A DNA stretch of 64,000 bases from Vandiemenella viatica (lineage: Eukaryota > Arthropoda > Insecta > Orthoptera > Morabidae): the NCBI GenBank assembly GCA_031002005.1, contig JARYHS010009186.1, positions 255,531,199-255,595,198 of the forward strand, given 5' to 3'. The translations under genes and the position numbers were made by a program. Shown in pieces: positions 33,735 through 44,944 of the stretch; positions within the stretch are counted from its first letter, which is position 1, and the number at the start of each line of letters is the position of its first letter. A model generated the notes under the pieces. That model made no database searches. It saw nothing but the letters and a program-made list of their open reading frames with translations, and had not been told where the DNA came from.

Positions 33735-34060
33735 TTATAATGTACTTAGCACCTATTCGGCCACATAATATGACCTATGAATCTCCGGTTTGGGGATACG
33801 CCGCTAAGTTAAACATTCGGAAACTGCAATTAATGCAAAACAGAATACTCAGAACCATAGAAAAAGCTCGTTCGGGAACAGGCGCAACCAATTTACACCG
33901 AGATTTCCAAATCGAGCCAAAGCAGCAAGAATCTTTCCAAAAACATATACGGAAAAGCCCATATGTAGCGAAATCCATTGATAGGCACTATACGATAAAA
34001 ACCACAGATTAAAACACCCAACGCCGAAAATATTTCTCAATCGACAGGTAAAAACTAATA
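33735..34060 (+). pseudogene. Jockey-type LINE RT C-terminal fragment
   Basis: APIRPHNMTYESPVWGYAAK, then LNIRKLQLMQNRILRTIEKA and TNLHRDFQIEP give the LINE thumb block 'RP...Y..PVWG.A....I..LQ..QN..LR.I'. It is related to the 31,480-31,640 segment but not the same copy. Confidence 0.65.
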
Positions 34061-34129
34061 CATAAAACAAGTATGAAATCGGTCGCCTACATCACTGACT
34101 ACAGGGGTAAGGGACTCAATTCCTAACCA

Positions 34130-34745
34130 ACGTGAATTCATTTATTTGAGAGGCTGTACCTCAGAAGTAAAGGAATTAGTTTACAAATCTTTGGTCAGAT
34201 TATTGCTTGAATATAGGGATGTAGTTTGGGATCCACGTTTTGGGTGTCAAATACTGGAGTTGGAGGGATAGCAGCTAGATTTACTTTTGGAAATTACCAC
34301 AGAACCTAGTCAGTAACTAACATGATAAAGGAACTGGATTAGGAGTCGTTTGAAGGCAGGAGGGGTACTGGGAGTGTGAAAGACGTATGTTAGGGATGGG
34401 GCTTGAAGGAATATTGGTCAAAAAACTAGGAGTAGTGCAAGGAAAGGAAAAGATGATCTTAAGCATGAGCTGACACTGGATATAATGCATAAGGGAATGG
34501 AAAAATATTTTTTTGTGGTTAAGGGTGTCAAGGATTGGAATAAATTAACAAGGAGAGAAATGATTAATTTAACAAAAACGCAGGTGAAATTCAAAATTAA
34601 AATTCGTAAACGGCAAAAGTAAATGGGTCGAAGAATTTAACACACATTGTATATAATATAATATTAAGAAATAAGTAAGGGGTAATTAAATAATTTCACA
34701 AATTGACACCGGAGCATGCCCCTTCATTGCAATTCAGTTGAATTC
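34130..34745 (+). pseudogene. CR1/Rex1-like LINE fragment, second copy
   Basis: Frame-broken homologue of 13,010-13,650: YLRGCTSEVKELVYKSLVRL, LLEYRDVVWDPRFG, then the same 3' tail with GGAGCATGCCCCTTCATTGC. More decayed than the first copy. Confidence 0.6.
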
Positions 34746-35380
34746 AAGTTTACTTCTGGGCTAAGGAACGTGGCAACGAGCGATGGCAAGCGCAGGAGGC
34801 AGACAATCACAACACCAATATTATTCCGCAAACTATATTAAGGCTGGATTACAAGGTTGACTTTCCATAATCTTTTCGGATGAATCACTCGAAGAGAAAG
34901 TGAAGGAGAATTCACTTTTCGTTTAGACGTATCATCACAAATGACCCATTCATCGAACTGGAAGACGGCGACAAACGAACTTTTGCGTGTAGGAGAGAAT
35001 TTAATTTGCAGAAATTGCACCTATGGAATTAAAAGTTTGATCGCGAAAAAATTTAATAGAAAAAATACATTGGTAGACCCTAGATCTTGTCACGTAGCAG
35101 AATGGGGATCTTAGAAACCTCTCCTAAAGAATGTGTATTGTAGGGAAAAAAAATGAAATTTAAAATCATTTTCGAATGTATAAATTACAAATTGAAGATT
35201 TTCTATCGAAAATATCAGCACGAATTACAAAACTGGATATTACTATGAATCTAGAAATTGCTTTCAGAATTCTCGTGGTTGGTAACTTCTTTGGAATAAT
35301 ATGTGATTATTGTAAGCCATTTCTTCCACAGTTGCTTGTTAAATTAATAATTATTCTTTAATAATTACGCCAATACAACT
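34746..35380. other. Spacer with an unassigned minus-strand open frame
   Basis: A minus-strand open segment at 34,838-35,020 (including FVAVFQFDEWVICDD) looks more protein-like than its surroundings but has no known match by eye and no clear splice partner. Function unknown. Confidence 0.3.
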
Positions 35381-35469
35381 GTTGTTGGATATTATTTATT
35401 TGACGGACGCGTTTCGCCTCTCGTCGAGGTATTTCAGCGTACATTCTTTGGAATACTTTGAAACGGTAT

Positions 35470-35945
35470 TCTGTGCATCGGATGGTGTTTGGTTCGTCGT
35501 AACTGGACGTTGGAATGGTGGAAATCTGTTATGTGGAGTGATGAGTCGAGATTTTCAATATTCCAGTCTGATGGCTGTGGCTTCCACCATAGGGAACGGC
35601 TTCTTCCGGAGTGTATAGCGCCAACTAAAAAATTCGGTGATAGAGTGATGCTGCTTCATGGCCTTCGGCGTAGGACCTTTGGAAATTGTCCCTGGTATCA
35701 TGAACACAAAGGCCTAGTGTAACATTCTTGATAGTGAAATGCTCCCAACGTTGTGGAACGGACCCGTGTTATTTTCTAGGATGACAGTGTCGTGGTAGGC
35801 CATCACAATGTTCACTGATTCAGCTCGCCATTCCAGATTGCGAAACTCAATATTATTGAACATCTTTTAGACGAATTGGACCCCCGGTTGAGGACTCGTC
35901 AGGAACAGCTAAAATCGATTCCTCATTTCATGCAAGACGAATGGC
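35470..35945 (+). pseudogene. Tc1-like transposase relic
   Basis: The frame at 35,489-35,722 holds WTLEWWKSVMWSDESRFSIF, then QSDGCGFHHRERLLPECIAP and KKFGDRVMLLHGL. These match the Tc1 core 'W..V.WSDES.F.....DG...V.R', with the first catalytic Asp in WSDES. A shifted frame continues with FQ-like and NIIEHLLDELDPRLRTR, the 'NPIENLWDELK' block. It has several frameshifts and no terminal repeats were delimited. Confidence 0.72.
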
Positions 35946-36149
35946 GATGATTTCTGTAGGAAGTCCTGCAAACACTGGTAGACAGCGTGCCAGACCGGTA
36001 GCCGCAAGAGGCGGCCCCACCAGATTTGTACTGGGTGACAACCACAGAACAAATGTTGTGGACAGATAATCAAATACTTTTTGGTATATAGTGTACAATG
36101 CGAGGAGAGATGAAGTCGTGCGAGTCGACATCGGTTGTTATTCACGGGC

Positions 36150-37518
36150 AGTTTTCTCTGTTGTTGCCGCGAATTATGGTTTAGTCACTTCGTATTTGTA
36201 GTTGTTTTTCGTATTTAAATATTTTGTAAAGATGAATGGACCGCTTTACCTGACTGAAATTAGTAGTTTGTTCATGTAGCAAAAACAACATTCATAAAGA
36301 ATAAAACGATTTTTTCCTAAAAAGACAAATACTCCAATTTGTTTTAAGTGTTCTAACTTTTATACTTTTCTCATCTAATGACGTGGAACAGTATAGTGCG
36401 CACAACACAAGACGAACACGCGACACTTAAAACCACCGTGGCCCTTGGCCGGACTCAAACCAGGACTCTTCCAATGTGATGCCCCTATTCTGCCAGGGTC
36501 GGCTAAATGGAATGGGTTAGCCAGATATTTCTGAAGAAAGTTTCGCCATTTAATTGGGGATTTGAAGCAAGATCGAGAAAAATTATTTGAACTCCTTCAA
36601 CTATATTCTGAATAATGTCAACTCTGAGCTGACGAAGCACAGTAATTTTCGCCTTGTGATATCACCTGCGGAGCATTTTCTTAGATTGAGATGTGTCAAA
36701 AAAAACTTTTATTAAAACGAAATTTCTAGCTTGCAGTATGTTATAGGAAAACAAATGAAACTTTAAATTTACAACAATTTTTTTTATAAGTTATAACTGG
36801 TATACAAGTGTATATTTTAATACTTGTATGTAATGTAAAAAAAAAGCCTCACGCTGGTAAATTAAGACAAGGTTTTTTTTATCGTTCTGATGAATTCACA
36901 CCAACAATTGTAGAATAACAAAAAATAAAAACTAACTTCGCCAACAAACTGCAACAAGTCGTGCGTTATACGAACGAAAATCCCAGCCTGTTCGTATCGA
37001 GTGGCATGTCGGAGCCAAACGCACGTGGAAGCACAATCAGAGAGCACAACTAACATTTAAGTGGGTTCCACTGTGAGAGCGCTGATTACATTCCAAAGAT
37101 TGGAAAACTTCGTCCGTAGTCGTAAAGGTGCTGGTGTACTTACAGATTACATTAATTGCACTAATAAAATCTGTAACTAAACCGCAATCTATTATAGTCC
37201 GAACGATTTGAAGACATCGCTTTCATGTGTTAAGGACCAATATTGTCATCTGTTGGCAAGTAAGTGAACTATTTCCATATTTATAAGAGCAACAGAACTA
37301 TACATACCTATACAGATGTAATAACAACCACTATCTTTTACTTTGCTTGCACATATCTTACCATGATTGCTGTTAGTGGGTACACAAAATGTCATTGTGT
37401 TTACCCATTAAAATACGTACACAGTTTTGAGGTAAGTGAATTTTCTAGTGTTTGCTTAAGCACTTACGGAAAGTTTTCGGGATAAAAAATGTCATATTTG
37501 TGAATCTATTTCTTTTTT
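36150..37518. other. Spacer without recognised genes
   Basis: AT-rich. At 36,420-36,510 the minus strand has a weak tRNA-like B box (GGTTTGAGTCCGG), perhaps an old SINE head. Nothing else is supported. Confidence 0.4.
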
Positions 37519-37575
37519 GATACATATTCTTCGCGGGTTTGCCGCCGGATCACAAACCCGCGAAGAATATGTATC
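37519..37575. repeat. Perfect 23-bp hairpin, 11-nt loop
   Basis: 37,519-37,541 and 37,553-37,575 are exact inverted complements, core TTCGCGGGTTTG / CAAACCCGCGAA, with the loop CCGCCGGATCA. It lies 36 bp from the poly(T) end of the SINE. Confidence 0.85.
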
Positions 37576-37610
37576 AATAATACGCCGGGAAAGACTTATC
37601 TTTCATATTT

Positions 37611-37865
37611 CTTTTTTTTTTTTTTTTTTTTTGCTTGGGCTTTACGCCTCGTCGACAGCGTGGTCATTAGAGGGGGGTTGGGATGGGGGACAAGGAACGG
37701 GAAGGAATTCGGACATGGTCTTTTTGAAGGAAGCATCCCGGCATTCGCCTGGAATGATCCGGGGAAACCATGGAAAACTCAAATCTGGATGCCCGGACGG
37801 GGATTCGAACCCGCGTTCTCCTGAATGCGAGGCCAGAACGTTAACCGTTCACCCACCACGCTCGT
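37611..37865 (-). mobile_element. Full-length tRNA-derived SINE, family A
   Basis: The minus strand starts with a tRNA-like head: A box TGGTGGGTGAACGGTTAACG and B box GGGTTCGAATCCCCGTCC. The body has CATCCAGATTTGAGTTTTCC, AGGCGAATGCCGGGATG and GTCGACGAGGCGTAAAGCCC, then a 22-base poly(A) (37,611-37,632 as T on plus). This is the best copy in the window. SINEs are moved by LINE machinery; the partner is unknown. Confidence 0.85.
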
Positions 37866-37869
37866 TGTG

Positions 37870-39208
37870 TTAATCTATGACACAAGTTTCCGTACGTATG
37901 TGAAAGTATTGTTAAAATCTATCTTTTTTTTATGCGTGCTCTCCGGTACGAAAATTCAAAAATTTACTGCCTGCGAGAAATATTGTACTAATGAGGAAAA
38001 ACAAGGAATTATGCTAGTTAAAGAACCTTTAAATGTTATATTCTGTCTGTCCTTTGTAGTCCTCTAGAGCTTTAACGTAACATGTTAGAGACTACCACTT
38101 TGTGCAGGTCATGTATCTCATTGATCCTAAACCAAATATCGTATTTAAAATTTTGTAAAATTCTATTCTGTGAGGGTCCCATCCAATGAAGGGAGTGGGG
38201 GGGGGGGGGAAATCCTCGAGCAAAATGAGCTAAAAATTTAATATTTCGTTGCTGTTTTGGGAAATATGTTTTTAATTCAGAGTGCATTGCATCTTAGTGG
38301 ATGATACAAGTACTTCCTACAATAAGTTTGAGCGGAAAATGAAATGAACGTCTGTGGCGTTAAAAAGGATGTGAAAATATCTACGTTTTGGTTTTTGTAC
38401 TATGCGAGTGCTGCCTGAGCTTCCACAGCTGTATCTGCTAAGGGAGGCTCAACTCACACTTTTTCAGTTTTAGGGTATGGTTTTCTATGACTGATACCAG
38501 CTGCAAAGACTTTCGAACATAAATCGTCGAGTACAGGGAATACAGAATTTGCACTCTCTGAAGAATAACGACGATTGTTTTTTAATCTAGAAAAATACAG
38601 TCCTTCTGTGTAGTTTAATAATAGCCTATCTCAGAGAGTGAACACTGGTTTCTCTGAAATAATGTAAGCTCCATCCTCCGCGCCACGGAGTCAGATGTAC
38701 TTTCTCACATAAATTAAAAGCCGAATTCTCGCGTCTTTTGCAGCTCGTGTTACGTAAACAAACTGTGCATAATTGATCACAGGACCGTATTAAATACTAC
38801 GTCGTAACAACTGTTTGCAACCATCTGGAATGTTCACGTTTAGACAGAAAAGCAATTAAATCACAAGAAATTACGAGTACTTAACCAGTCCTTTTTTACT
38901 GTTTGTGAGGTGCCGTTTATTCTATGTTGGTAATTGGATAAGGTCTTTCATTGACACTGGCCGTCAGATAAATAATATCGTATGTTACCAGCTCGTTCAC
39001 TTCGCATCCGAGCTCACGGTCAAGTTGGCATTGCAGAAGCATCAGCTACTGAAGTCACAACGAAGCATGGAGAAGAAGAAGTTTCGTTCCACTGCCAATG
39101 ATGTAAGTTGTGAGAGGACATTATATTATCTCGCGAAAGAAGAATTACCAATAATCTCAAGGGCGTTCTTTCTGTATTAAAATTCTCAGTTCTTCTTTCG
39201 GGTTCATT
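37870..39208. other. Spacer without recognised genes
   Basis: No exon, RNA gene or terminal repeats recognised. A 10-base G run at about 38,200 interrupts AT-rich DNA. Confidence 0.4.
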
Positions 39209-40364
39209 CAGGGCCGGTTTAAGGCTATCGCAAGAACCGCATTTGCGGGGGGCCACAAGCTTGAGGGGGCCCCGCCACAATCCCCTTCAAAATTTGTCCT
39301 TACTAAATGAACAATTTTCCTGCTAAACTAAATAATCTACAAATTTAGAATGTTAACAAGCTACGTTCACAAAAGACATTTCCGAAGCGTGGAGTTCCAC
39401 GAGAAGTCTTTCATCAGATTCAGTTTTAAGAAAGTCGTTTCTGATGTAATTTCAATAGGCCTATATCACCGAGGCTGGAGTAGTGCAAATTCGCACTACT
39501 ACCTGTCATTCGGGAGGACGGGGGTCAAACCTCGTCCGGCCATCCTGGCTGGTTTTCCTCAGTCACTCAAGGCGAATGCTGGCATGGTTCCCTACAAGGC
39601 CACGGCCGACTTCCATCCCCCTCCCTCCCTTTAGGCTCAGTTCCTCCAGCAACCCGCCTCCCAGGCTTCACCACGGAGGAATGAAATTTGGAAATGATAA
39701 TAATAATCAAAGAAAAGTAGCCTAAATATTTAAAGACGTGTATTGAATAAACTTTTGAAGTTTCATATAAAAAGTTATTTAATTAAAATGTGTATGCATA
39801 CTCACGTGTCTCCAGGCCCAAAAACCAATATGTACTGACTACTGACAAAGAAAGCCAAGAAAAGAAATTTCGTATACAAAAAGTGTATTATAAATATAAT
39901 AGCTACAAAACTGAATAAAAAACAATTTAATTTGACACAATGGGTAGCAGGGCTTAGCCAGAAATGAAAGTGACAGTAGTTGGGAGATCCATATGAGATG
40001 GATTGATAATACGAGACAACAAAGACTCGGCGAAGTTGGTCGCGTTCAGCTAATTTTAAATTTTTTAAATTTAATTTAATTGCAATGGAGCACAGGCTCC
40101 GGTGGCAATTTCCCTACACACCCATCTTCCCCCTAATACTCAATAAACTGTTGGCCCGTTTGTACACAGATTTAGAGAAACCTCAGTCCGTCTCTTTAAT
40201 CGTTGTTTGACCTCTACACACAGATTATATATATATGTGTGTGTGTGTGTGTGTTAAAGTCAAGAAAATTATCAAAAGTGGAGGCAAACGTACATCTAGA
40301 AAAGAAGTAGGAGCCCCGAAATAAAACTTCGCAGGGGACCCCGAAATTCCTTAAGCCGGCCCTG
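39209..40364. mobile_element. hAT-derived non-autonomous element with nested insertions
   Basis: Termini CAGGGCCGGTTTAAGG and CCTTAAGCCGGCCCTG are exact inverted repeats. The flanks GGTTCATT and GGTTTATT (7 of 8) are the target duplication. Inside are a SINE variant (39,470-39,715), an inverted copy of the CR1/Rex1-like 3' tail (about 40,060-40,140) and an (AT)n(GT)n microsatellite at 40,225-40,252. No transposase remains. Confidence 0.8.
39470..39715 (+). mobile_element. tRNA-derived SINE, variant body
   Basis: The head is ...CATTCGGGAGGACGGGGGTCAAACCTCGTCCG (B-box-like), followed by TGGTTTTCCTCAGTCACTC and AGGCGAATGCTGGCATGG, then a different 3' part with ATGATAATAATAATC. It is related to family A only in the middle. 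Confidence 0.65.
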
Positions 40365-40469
40365 GGTTTATTAATACAGCAACTGATTGTTTCTCAACTA
40401 ATAAAGTAGAATCAGAGGCAATTTTTGTTATATAGTTTATTTCTGTGTCATAACAAAGAATGTAACATG

Positions 40470-40635
40470 AGAGTGGCGACTTTCTCGGCGTTGTAAATTT
40501 TCTCTGGAAACTGACAGAGAGAGGTTTGTATAACACGACGTTTCAGTGGTCGTACATAACCTGTGCCGACATTGTCAGCTGACTGCTGCCTGTGGGTGAT
40601 GGGGTGTATAAGCAACCGAGAAAATTTCATCTAAA
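40470..40635 (-). repeat. Penelope-terminus-like fragment
   Basis: The minus strand has CACTGAAACGTCGTG and ends with CAACGCCGAGAAAGTCGCC, a terminal block also seen at 1,960-1,975 (CAACGCCGAGAAAG on minus) and, diverged, at 63,938-63,955. No ORF. Confidence 0.4.
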
Positions 40636-40760
40636 AAGTCTAATGTTTCCTAGTAAATGTTTCACCAACATTCTTTGCAATCGATGTGTGGCTGGACACC
40701 CAAGAAGATTTTGTTGCATTCTTTGCAATCGACTCACGGAACTTAAGTTCCTTTAACTTA

Positions 40761-41501
40761 CAGTTACCAGACGTCCCCGTTTGCCGGGGACAGTCCCCGT
40801 ATTTAGCTCTCTGTCCCCGGACAGATTTCGTCCCCGCAATGTCACCGGATTTTTACTGTTTTCCCCAATTTTTATTTTTTATTTGGCAAGAATGCAAAGA
40901 AATACTAAGGTACAGTAAAATTACGCGGCTTTATCTTCTACCAGTTATCAGAAGAATATGTGAAATCTATCTTGCTCTCAAATCGTTCTTCCGATCTGAA
41001 GTTAAATGCCCAGTAATGCTGAAGAAGTAGTTTGATGATCTCTGCACTTTCTTGTGGATGAATTTTGCAAACTCAACTTTGCCCCTTTTTTAGGATGCAA
41101 TAATACTGGCAGAAAGCACTGGTGTCACAGCAATTGAGTCTCCATGATACTGAGTACTTTAGGGAAGAAGCTAACATCAACGATAGAAGAAAAGTTTATT
41201 CCTTAGTTTACCATTGACATTTTGTTGAAAATGAGGGCTGAGATAGACGCCTTAGAAAAATCACACAAGTGTGACATATTAACGCGGCCGGAAGCCCGAG
41301 AAGAGTTTATTTATATACAACGCCATGAAAAACTTCAATCTTAAATGATAAATATCTTTCTTTTAAGTTAACCCAACTTTTAATGATATAACTTATAAAA
41401 GTGCAACGCGTCATTAGGGCAAATGCCGAAAGCGTCCCCGGATTTTGGTGAAAAAGTTCTGAAGCGTCCCCGGATTTGGAGAAAAAATTCTGGTAACCCT
41501 A
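40761..41501 (+). mobile_element. hAT-like relic with transposase C-terminal fragment
   Basis: The ends CAGTTACCAGACGTCCCCG and TTCTGGTAACCCTA are inverted; GTCCCCGG repeats crowd both sides. The plus frame encodes LPVIRRICEIYLALKSFF, RSEVKCPVMLKK and, after a stop, FLWMNFANSTLPLF, which matches the 'R.....Y..LKSYFLS..KCP..L..FF' segment of some hAT transposases. The TSD is unclear. Confidence 0.55.
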
Positions 41502-41724
41502 CATTAACTACACGAAAACTTTCCTGACAATCTTTCAGGTCGCTTGCGTAGAATAGGAACATATAGTAAAAAATCATCAATCAAATTACCTAGGCCGTCA
41601 TCAAGTGTTTCCTTCTCCCTCTCCACTTCCCAGCTTCTGTTGTGAAAGGCCTGTAAAGTAACATTCGTAAGAAGTTTCTTCAAACGTTTTCTTCGTCTAT
41701 TCTGGACCGAGCCTGGCAGGTAAG

Positions 41725-41940
41725 CAGTAAAGATCGAGTCTTGCATTTGAGAGAACGTGGCTTCGTATCCCCGTCCGGCGATCCAGATTTCAGTTGCCAT
41801 CGTATTCCTGGTGAACACAGGAATCGTTCCTTCAGAAGACCATGGCCCAGTTCCCGCCTTTTGCCTGCTCCGCTTGCCCCATCCCCTTTCCCCAAATCCT
41901 CTCTCGGCTCTAATGATCTCCAAGTCGACGAGACCTAAAA
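41725..41940 (+). mobile_element. tRNA-derived SINE, family A
   Basis: TTCGTATCCCCGTCCGGCGATCCAGA (degenerate B box) is followed by ACAGGAATCGTTCCTTCAG, GACCATGGCCCAGTTCCCG and GTCGACGAGACCTAAA. Confidence 0.65.
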
Positions 41941-41999
41941 GGAATTAGTGTATTTTTACAATCTTTTTCTTCGCCAAAAAAAATTATAATTTTATGACC

Positions 42000-42395
42000 G
42001 GGAGACCCCGAAGGGTATCTTAGCCGCCGACGACGGAGCTTTGATTTGGCGCACCGAGCGTTCGGGAGGTCACGGGTTCGAATCCCCGTAACATGCGATC
42101 TCACCTCCTACGCATTGATGGCAATCTGAACAGCAACCGCTGCATCAGGTAGGTATTAAGGAGCCTTTAGAAGACTCGTTCCCGATCATTCTTTTCCTCC
42201 CGTCGACAGAGAGTGGTCAGCCGGGCATCCAGATTCGGGTTTTCCACAGTTTCCCCAAATCAATCCAGGCGAATGCCGGGATGGTTCATTTAAAAAGGCC
42301 ATGGGCGAATTCCTTTTCGTTTCTTGTCCCCAGACCTTTCCCGTCTCTAATGACCTTGACGTTGACGAGATTTAAAGCCATAAACCAAAAAAAAA
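42000..42395 (+). mobile_element. Composite SINE: foreign tRNA-like head plus family A body
   Basis: 42,040-42,095 is a tRNA-like head (GGCGCACCGAGCG... B box GGGTTCGAATCCCCGTAA). An unrelated stretch follows, then the family A body from GGGCATCCAGATTCGGG to GACGTTGACGAGATTTAAAG and a 9-base A run. Either a distinct SINE or two insertions. Confidence 0.6.
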
Positions 42396-42399
42396 AATA

Positions 42400-43181
42400 C
42401 ATTCCCTTCTGGCTAAACTTTGATTTGCTAATGCGAAGATGCTAATACGCTCTGTGGTTTGAAGTTCACGTTAATATGAACGTCTCCTTTTCACGTTAGA
42501 TGGCTACAGTTGAGGTGCACTGCGCAGCTGATAAGAAACTTTGCGACTAGAACTTTGAGATCACATAAAATTATTATTTTTACTATACAGAATCGTTAGG
42601 TTTATATTCAAATTAAAATATATAATAATTTCAGTCTTTGTTAACAAAAAATATTGAGTGAATCGAAAGGAACCACAAATAGATAGATAGATAGATATAT
42701 TCACTTTGATCCAATGCGAGAATAATCCCGGGAATGGGAAAAGTACATACACTTATTAGTAATGTCAATATTACTATATAATTGATAATATTATATATTG
42801 ACAAGAAGTTAGTTACGACCCATTAGTATAACCAATATTTCCTGTAATCTACAAATACAATCCCGAGTTAGTTAATACTTATTATGTGGAACAGTGTATA
42901 AACTTGTTACCAGCATCAAACAACCAGTTATTTTCTTACCAACCAGTTACCACAACTCATATGCAGTCAATTACTTAAAAACCTGCTAGTCTCATAATTT
43001 TTACAGCAGTTTTTGAGTGCATGCTATCCCATGTTAGTTACTATATATGAGTGAAATTTTGTAAACAGTGTAATTACTTCATTTGTCAAAAGTTCCAACA
43101 GAAAGAAAAACCATATATCATTTTAGTAATTGTGGACAACTTTGTCACCTTCCCCTTCCATACACCATATATACTATTTTA
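42400..43181. other. AT-rich, likely LINE 3' UTR plus (GATA)n
   Basis: Lies directly 3' of the minus-strand RT ORF and contains (GATA)n at 42,680-42,700. The repeated ACCAGTTA/CCAGTTACCA motif around 42,920-42,960 is unassigned. The LINE 3' end was not delimited. Confidence 0.4.
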
Positions 43182-44495
43182 TCAGTCATTCTTAGTTACC
43201 AAATTCCAAGAAGAAAATTCTTTCACAGAGTAAAATGGATTCTGAAGCAGAAACTCTTTCAGTTTGGACTTAAAGTAGTTGGGTTTTTGTAGATAACATT
43301 TAATTTCTACATTGAATAAGGAAGCTCCAGTAAATGTTAACCCTTTCTGTACAATTGACAGTGATTTGTAATCCTTGTGAATATTATATTTATTCCTAGT
43401 ATTATGGCTATGTATGTCAGCATTAAGATTGAAGTGTTCAGGATTTTCCACTACAAATGATAGTACGGAATATACATACTGTGCTGGCATTGTTAGTACA
43501 CCCAGGTTTTTTAATAGATTTCTGCACGACGTCTGTGGGCTTGCTCCACAAATAGTTCTTATAGCACGTTTTTGCAATTTAAATACCCTCTGTGCTTGTG
43601 ACGAGTTTCCCCAGAATGAGATGCCATAAGTAAGCAGGGAATGAAAATATGCAAAATATACTAACTTCCTGGTTTCTATATTAGCTATTCTAGATATTAC
43701 CCTCAGTGAAAATGTTGCAGAATTCAGTTTTTTAAGAAGTTGTTGAATATGCTGTTTCCAGTTCAATTTGTTATCTATACATACAACCAGGAATTTTGTG
43801 AAATTACTTTCATTGATTGCTTTTCCTTCTGATATCACATTATAGCTGTCCTTTGTTTTATTTTTTGTAACAAACTGAAGTAACTGTGTCTTTTCTACAT
43901 TAAGTATTAGTTTGTTGGCATTAAACCACCTGTTAATTTTCTTTATAGCATCATTTGCTGTGTTTTCGAGGTTTTGTGCTGATGGGTCTTTCAACGATAT
44001 GCTGGTATCATCTGCAAAGAGCACCATGTGTTCATTATCACCTAGTATATGTGGGAGATCATTTATATAGATTAAGAACAGCAGAGGGCCAAGAATTGAG
44101 CCCTGAGGCACACCACATTTAAGTATACCCCATTCTGAGTTTATAACATTTCCTGTATTAGCATCTTTCAGTGATACACATTGCTTTCTATTTTCCAGGT
44201 AAGATTTAAACCAAAGTCCTTGCTTACCACTAACTCCATAGTGGTCTAATTTACCTAGTAGAATCTCATGATCAACACAGTCAAAAGCCTTAGCAAGATC
44301 ACAGAATATACCTAGGGAATTTAATAAAACCAGCACATCATTTTTGAATTGAGTGATGGTTAACATTTCATTGTCATTGCGTTGATACACGTGAGAATCT
44401 TTCATCACAGTGCAGGGTGATGATGATATGTTAAGACTGCGATCGGATACTATTTTTGTGCATAAAAGATCAATCAGTGATGATTTTCCACCCAC
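43182..44495 (-). CDS. LINE reverse transcriptase, 5'-truncated, long open frame
   Basis: 437 uninterrupted codons. RT motif A GIFCDLAKAFDCVDHEILL, motif B GVPQGSILGPLLFLIYINDL, motif C HMVLFADDTSISLKDP (catalytic DD) and the downstream NKLILNVEKTQLLQF are intact. The C-terminal part has LLTYGISFWGNSSQAQRVF, LQKRAIRTICGASPQTSCR and HSHNTRNKYNIH, as in CR1/Jockey-group LINEs. Endonuclease and the first RT blocks are missing; the N-terminal 70 residues (GGKSSLIDLLCTKIVSDRS) come from the domain before RT, so a piece between has been lost. The lack of stops suggests recent insertion, but it cannot be autonomous. Confidence 0.88.
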   Translation of the reverse strand: MGGKSSLIDLLCTKIVSDRSLNISSSPCTVMKDSHVYQRNDNEMLTITQFKNDVLVLLNSLGIFCDLAKAFDCVDHEILLGKLDHYGVSGKQGLWFKSYLENRKQCVSLKDANTGNVINSEWGILKCGVPQGSILGPLLFLIYINDLPHILGDNEHMVLFADDTSISLKDPSAQNLENTANDAIKKINRWFNANKLILNVEKTQLLQFVTKNKTKDSYNVISEGKAINESNFTKFLVVCIDNKLNWKQHIQQLLKKLNSATFSLRVISRIANIETRKLVYFAYFHSLLTYGISFWGNSSQAQRVFKLQKRAIRTICGASPQTSCRNLLKNLGVLTMPAQYVYSVLSFVVENPEHFNLNADIHSHNTRNKYNIHKDYKSLSIVQKGLTFTGASLFNVEIKCYLQKPNYFKSKLKEFLLQNPFYSVKEFSSWNLVTKND

Positions 44496-44707
44496 TCCCT
44501 CTCTGTCGTGCCTGGAAGTACAGCTGAACGTTGAATCCGCACCACGGAGCAGCGTCCTATTATTCTGACTTCAACAAAGCAAAGGCTTCTGGCTGCACCA
44601 GGTCTCGACCCCGTAACCTTAAATTTTCAAGACAACCTCTGACCTACACGAAACACGCCTAGAGCCCAATTTAAGTAAGCTGCTAGATCGTACGGAAGCA
44701 AATCGTA
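44496..44707. other. Short spacer before SINE
   Basis: No feature recognised; it may contain the 5' truncation junction of the LINE. Confidence 0.4.
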
Positions 44708-44940
44708 CCGAGTGTGGTGGGTGAACGGTTAACGTTCTGGCCTCGCATTCGAGAGTACGCGTGTTCGAATTCCCATCCGGGCATCCAGATTTGGGTTTTC
44801 CATCATTTCCCCAAATCACTGCAGGCGAATGCCGGGATGCTTCCTTCAAAAAGGCCATGGCCAAATTCCTTCCCGTTCCTTGTCTCCAGTCCCATCCCGC
44901 CTCTAATGAACTTAGCCGTCGACGAGGCGTAAAGCAATAA
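44708..44940 (+). mobile_element. tRNA-derived SINE, family A, near full-length
   Basis: A box TGGTGGGTGAACGGTTAACG, B box TGTTCGAATTCCCATCCGG, body with CATCCAGATTTGGGTTTTCC, AGGCGAATGCCGGGATG and GTCGACGAGGCGTAAAGC. It is the direct-strand twin of 37,611-37,865 without a long A tail. Confidence 0.8.
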
Positions 44941-44944
44941 GGCA

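Noticed and set aside
42040..42095. tRNA gene candidate on the plus strand
   Set aside because: It forms the head of a SINE-like unit and no proper acceptor stem closure is seen.
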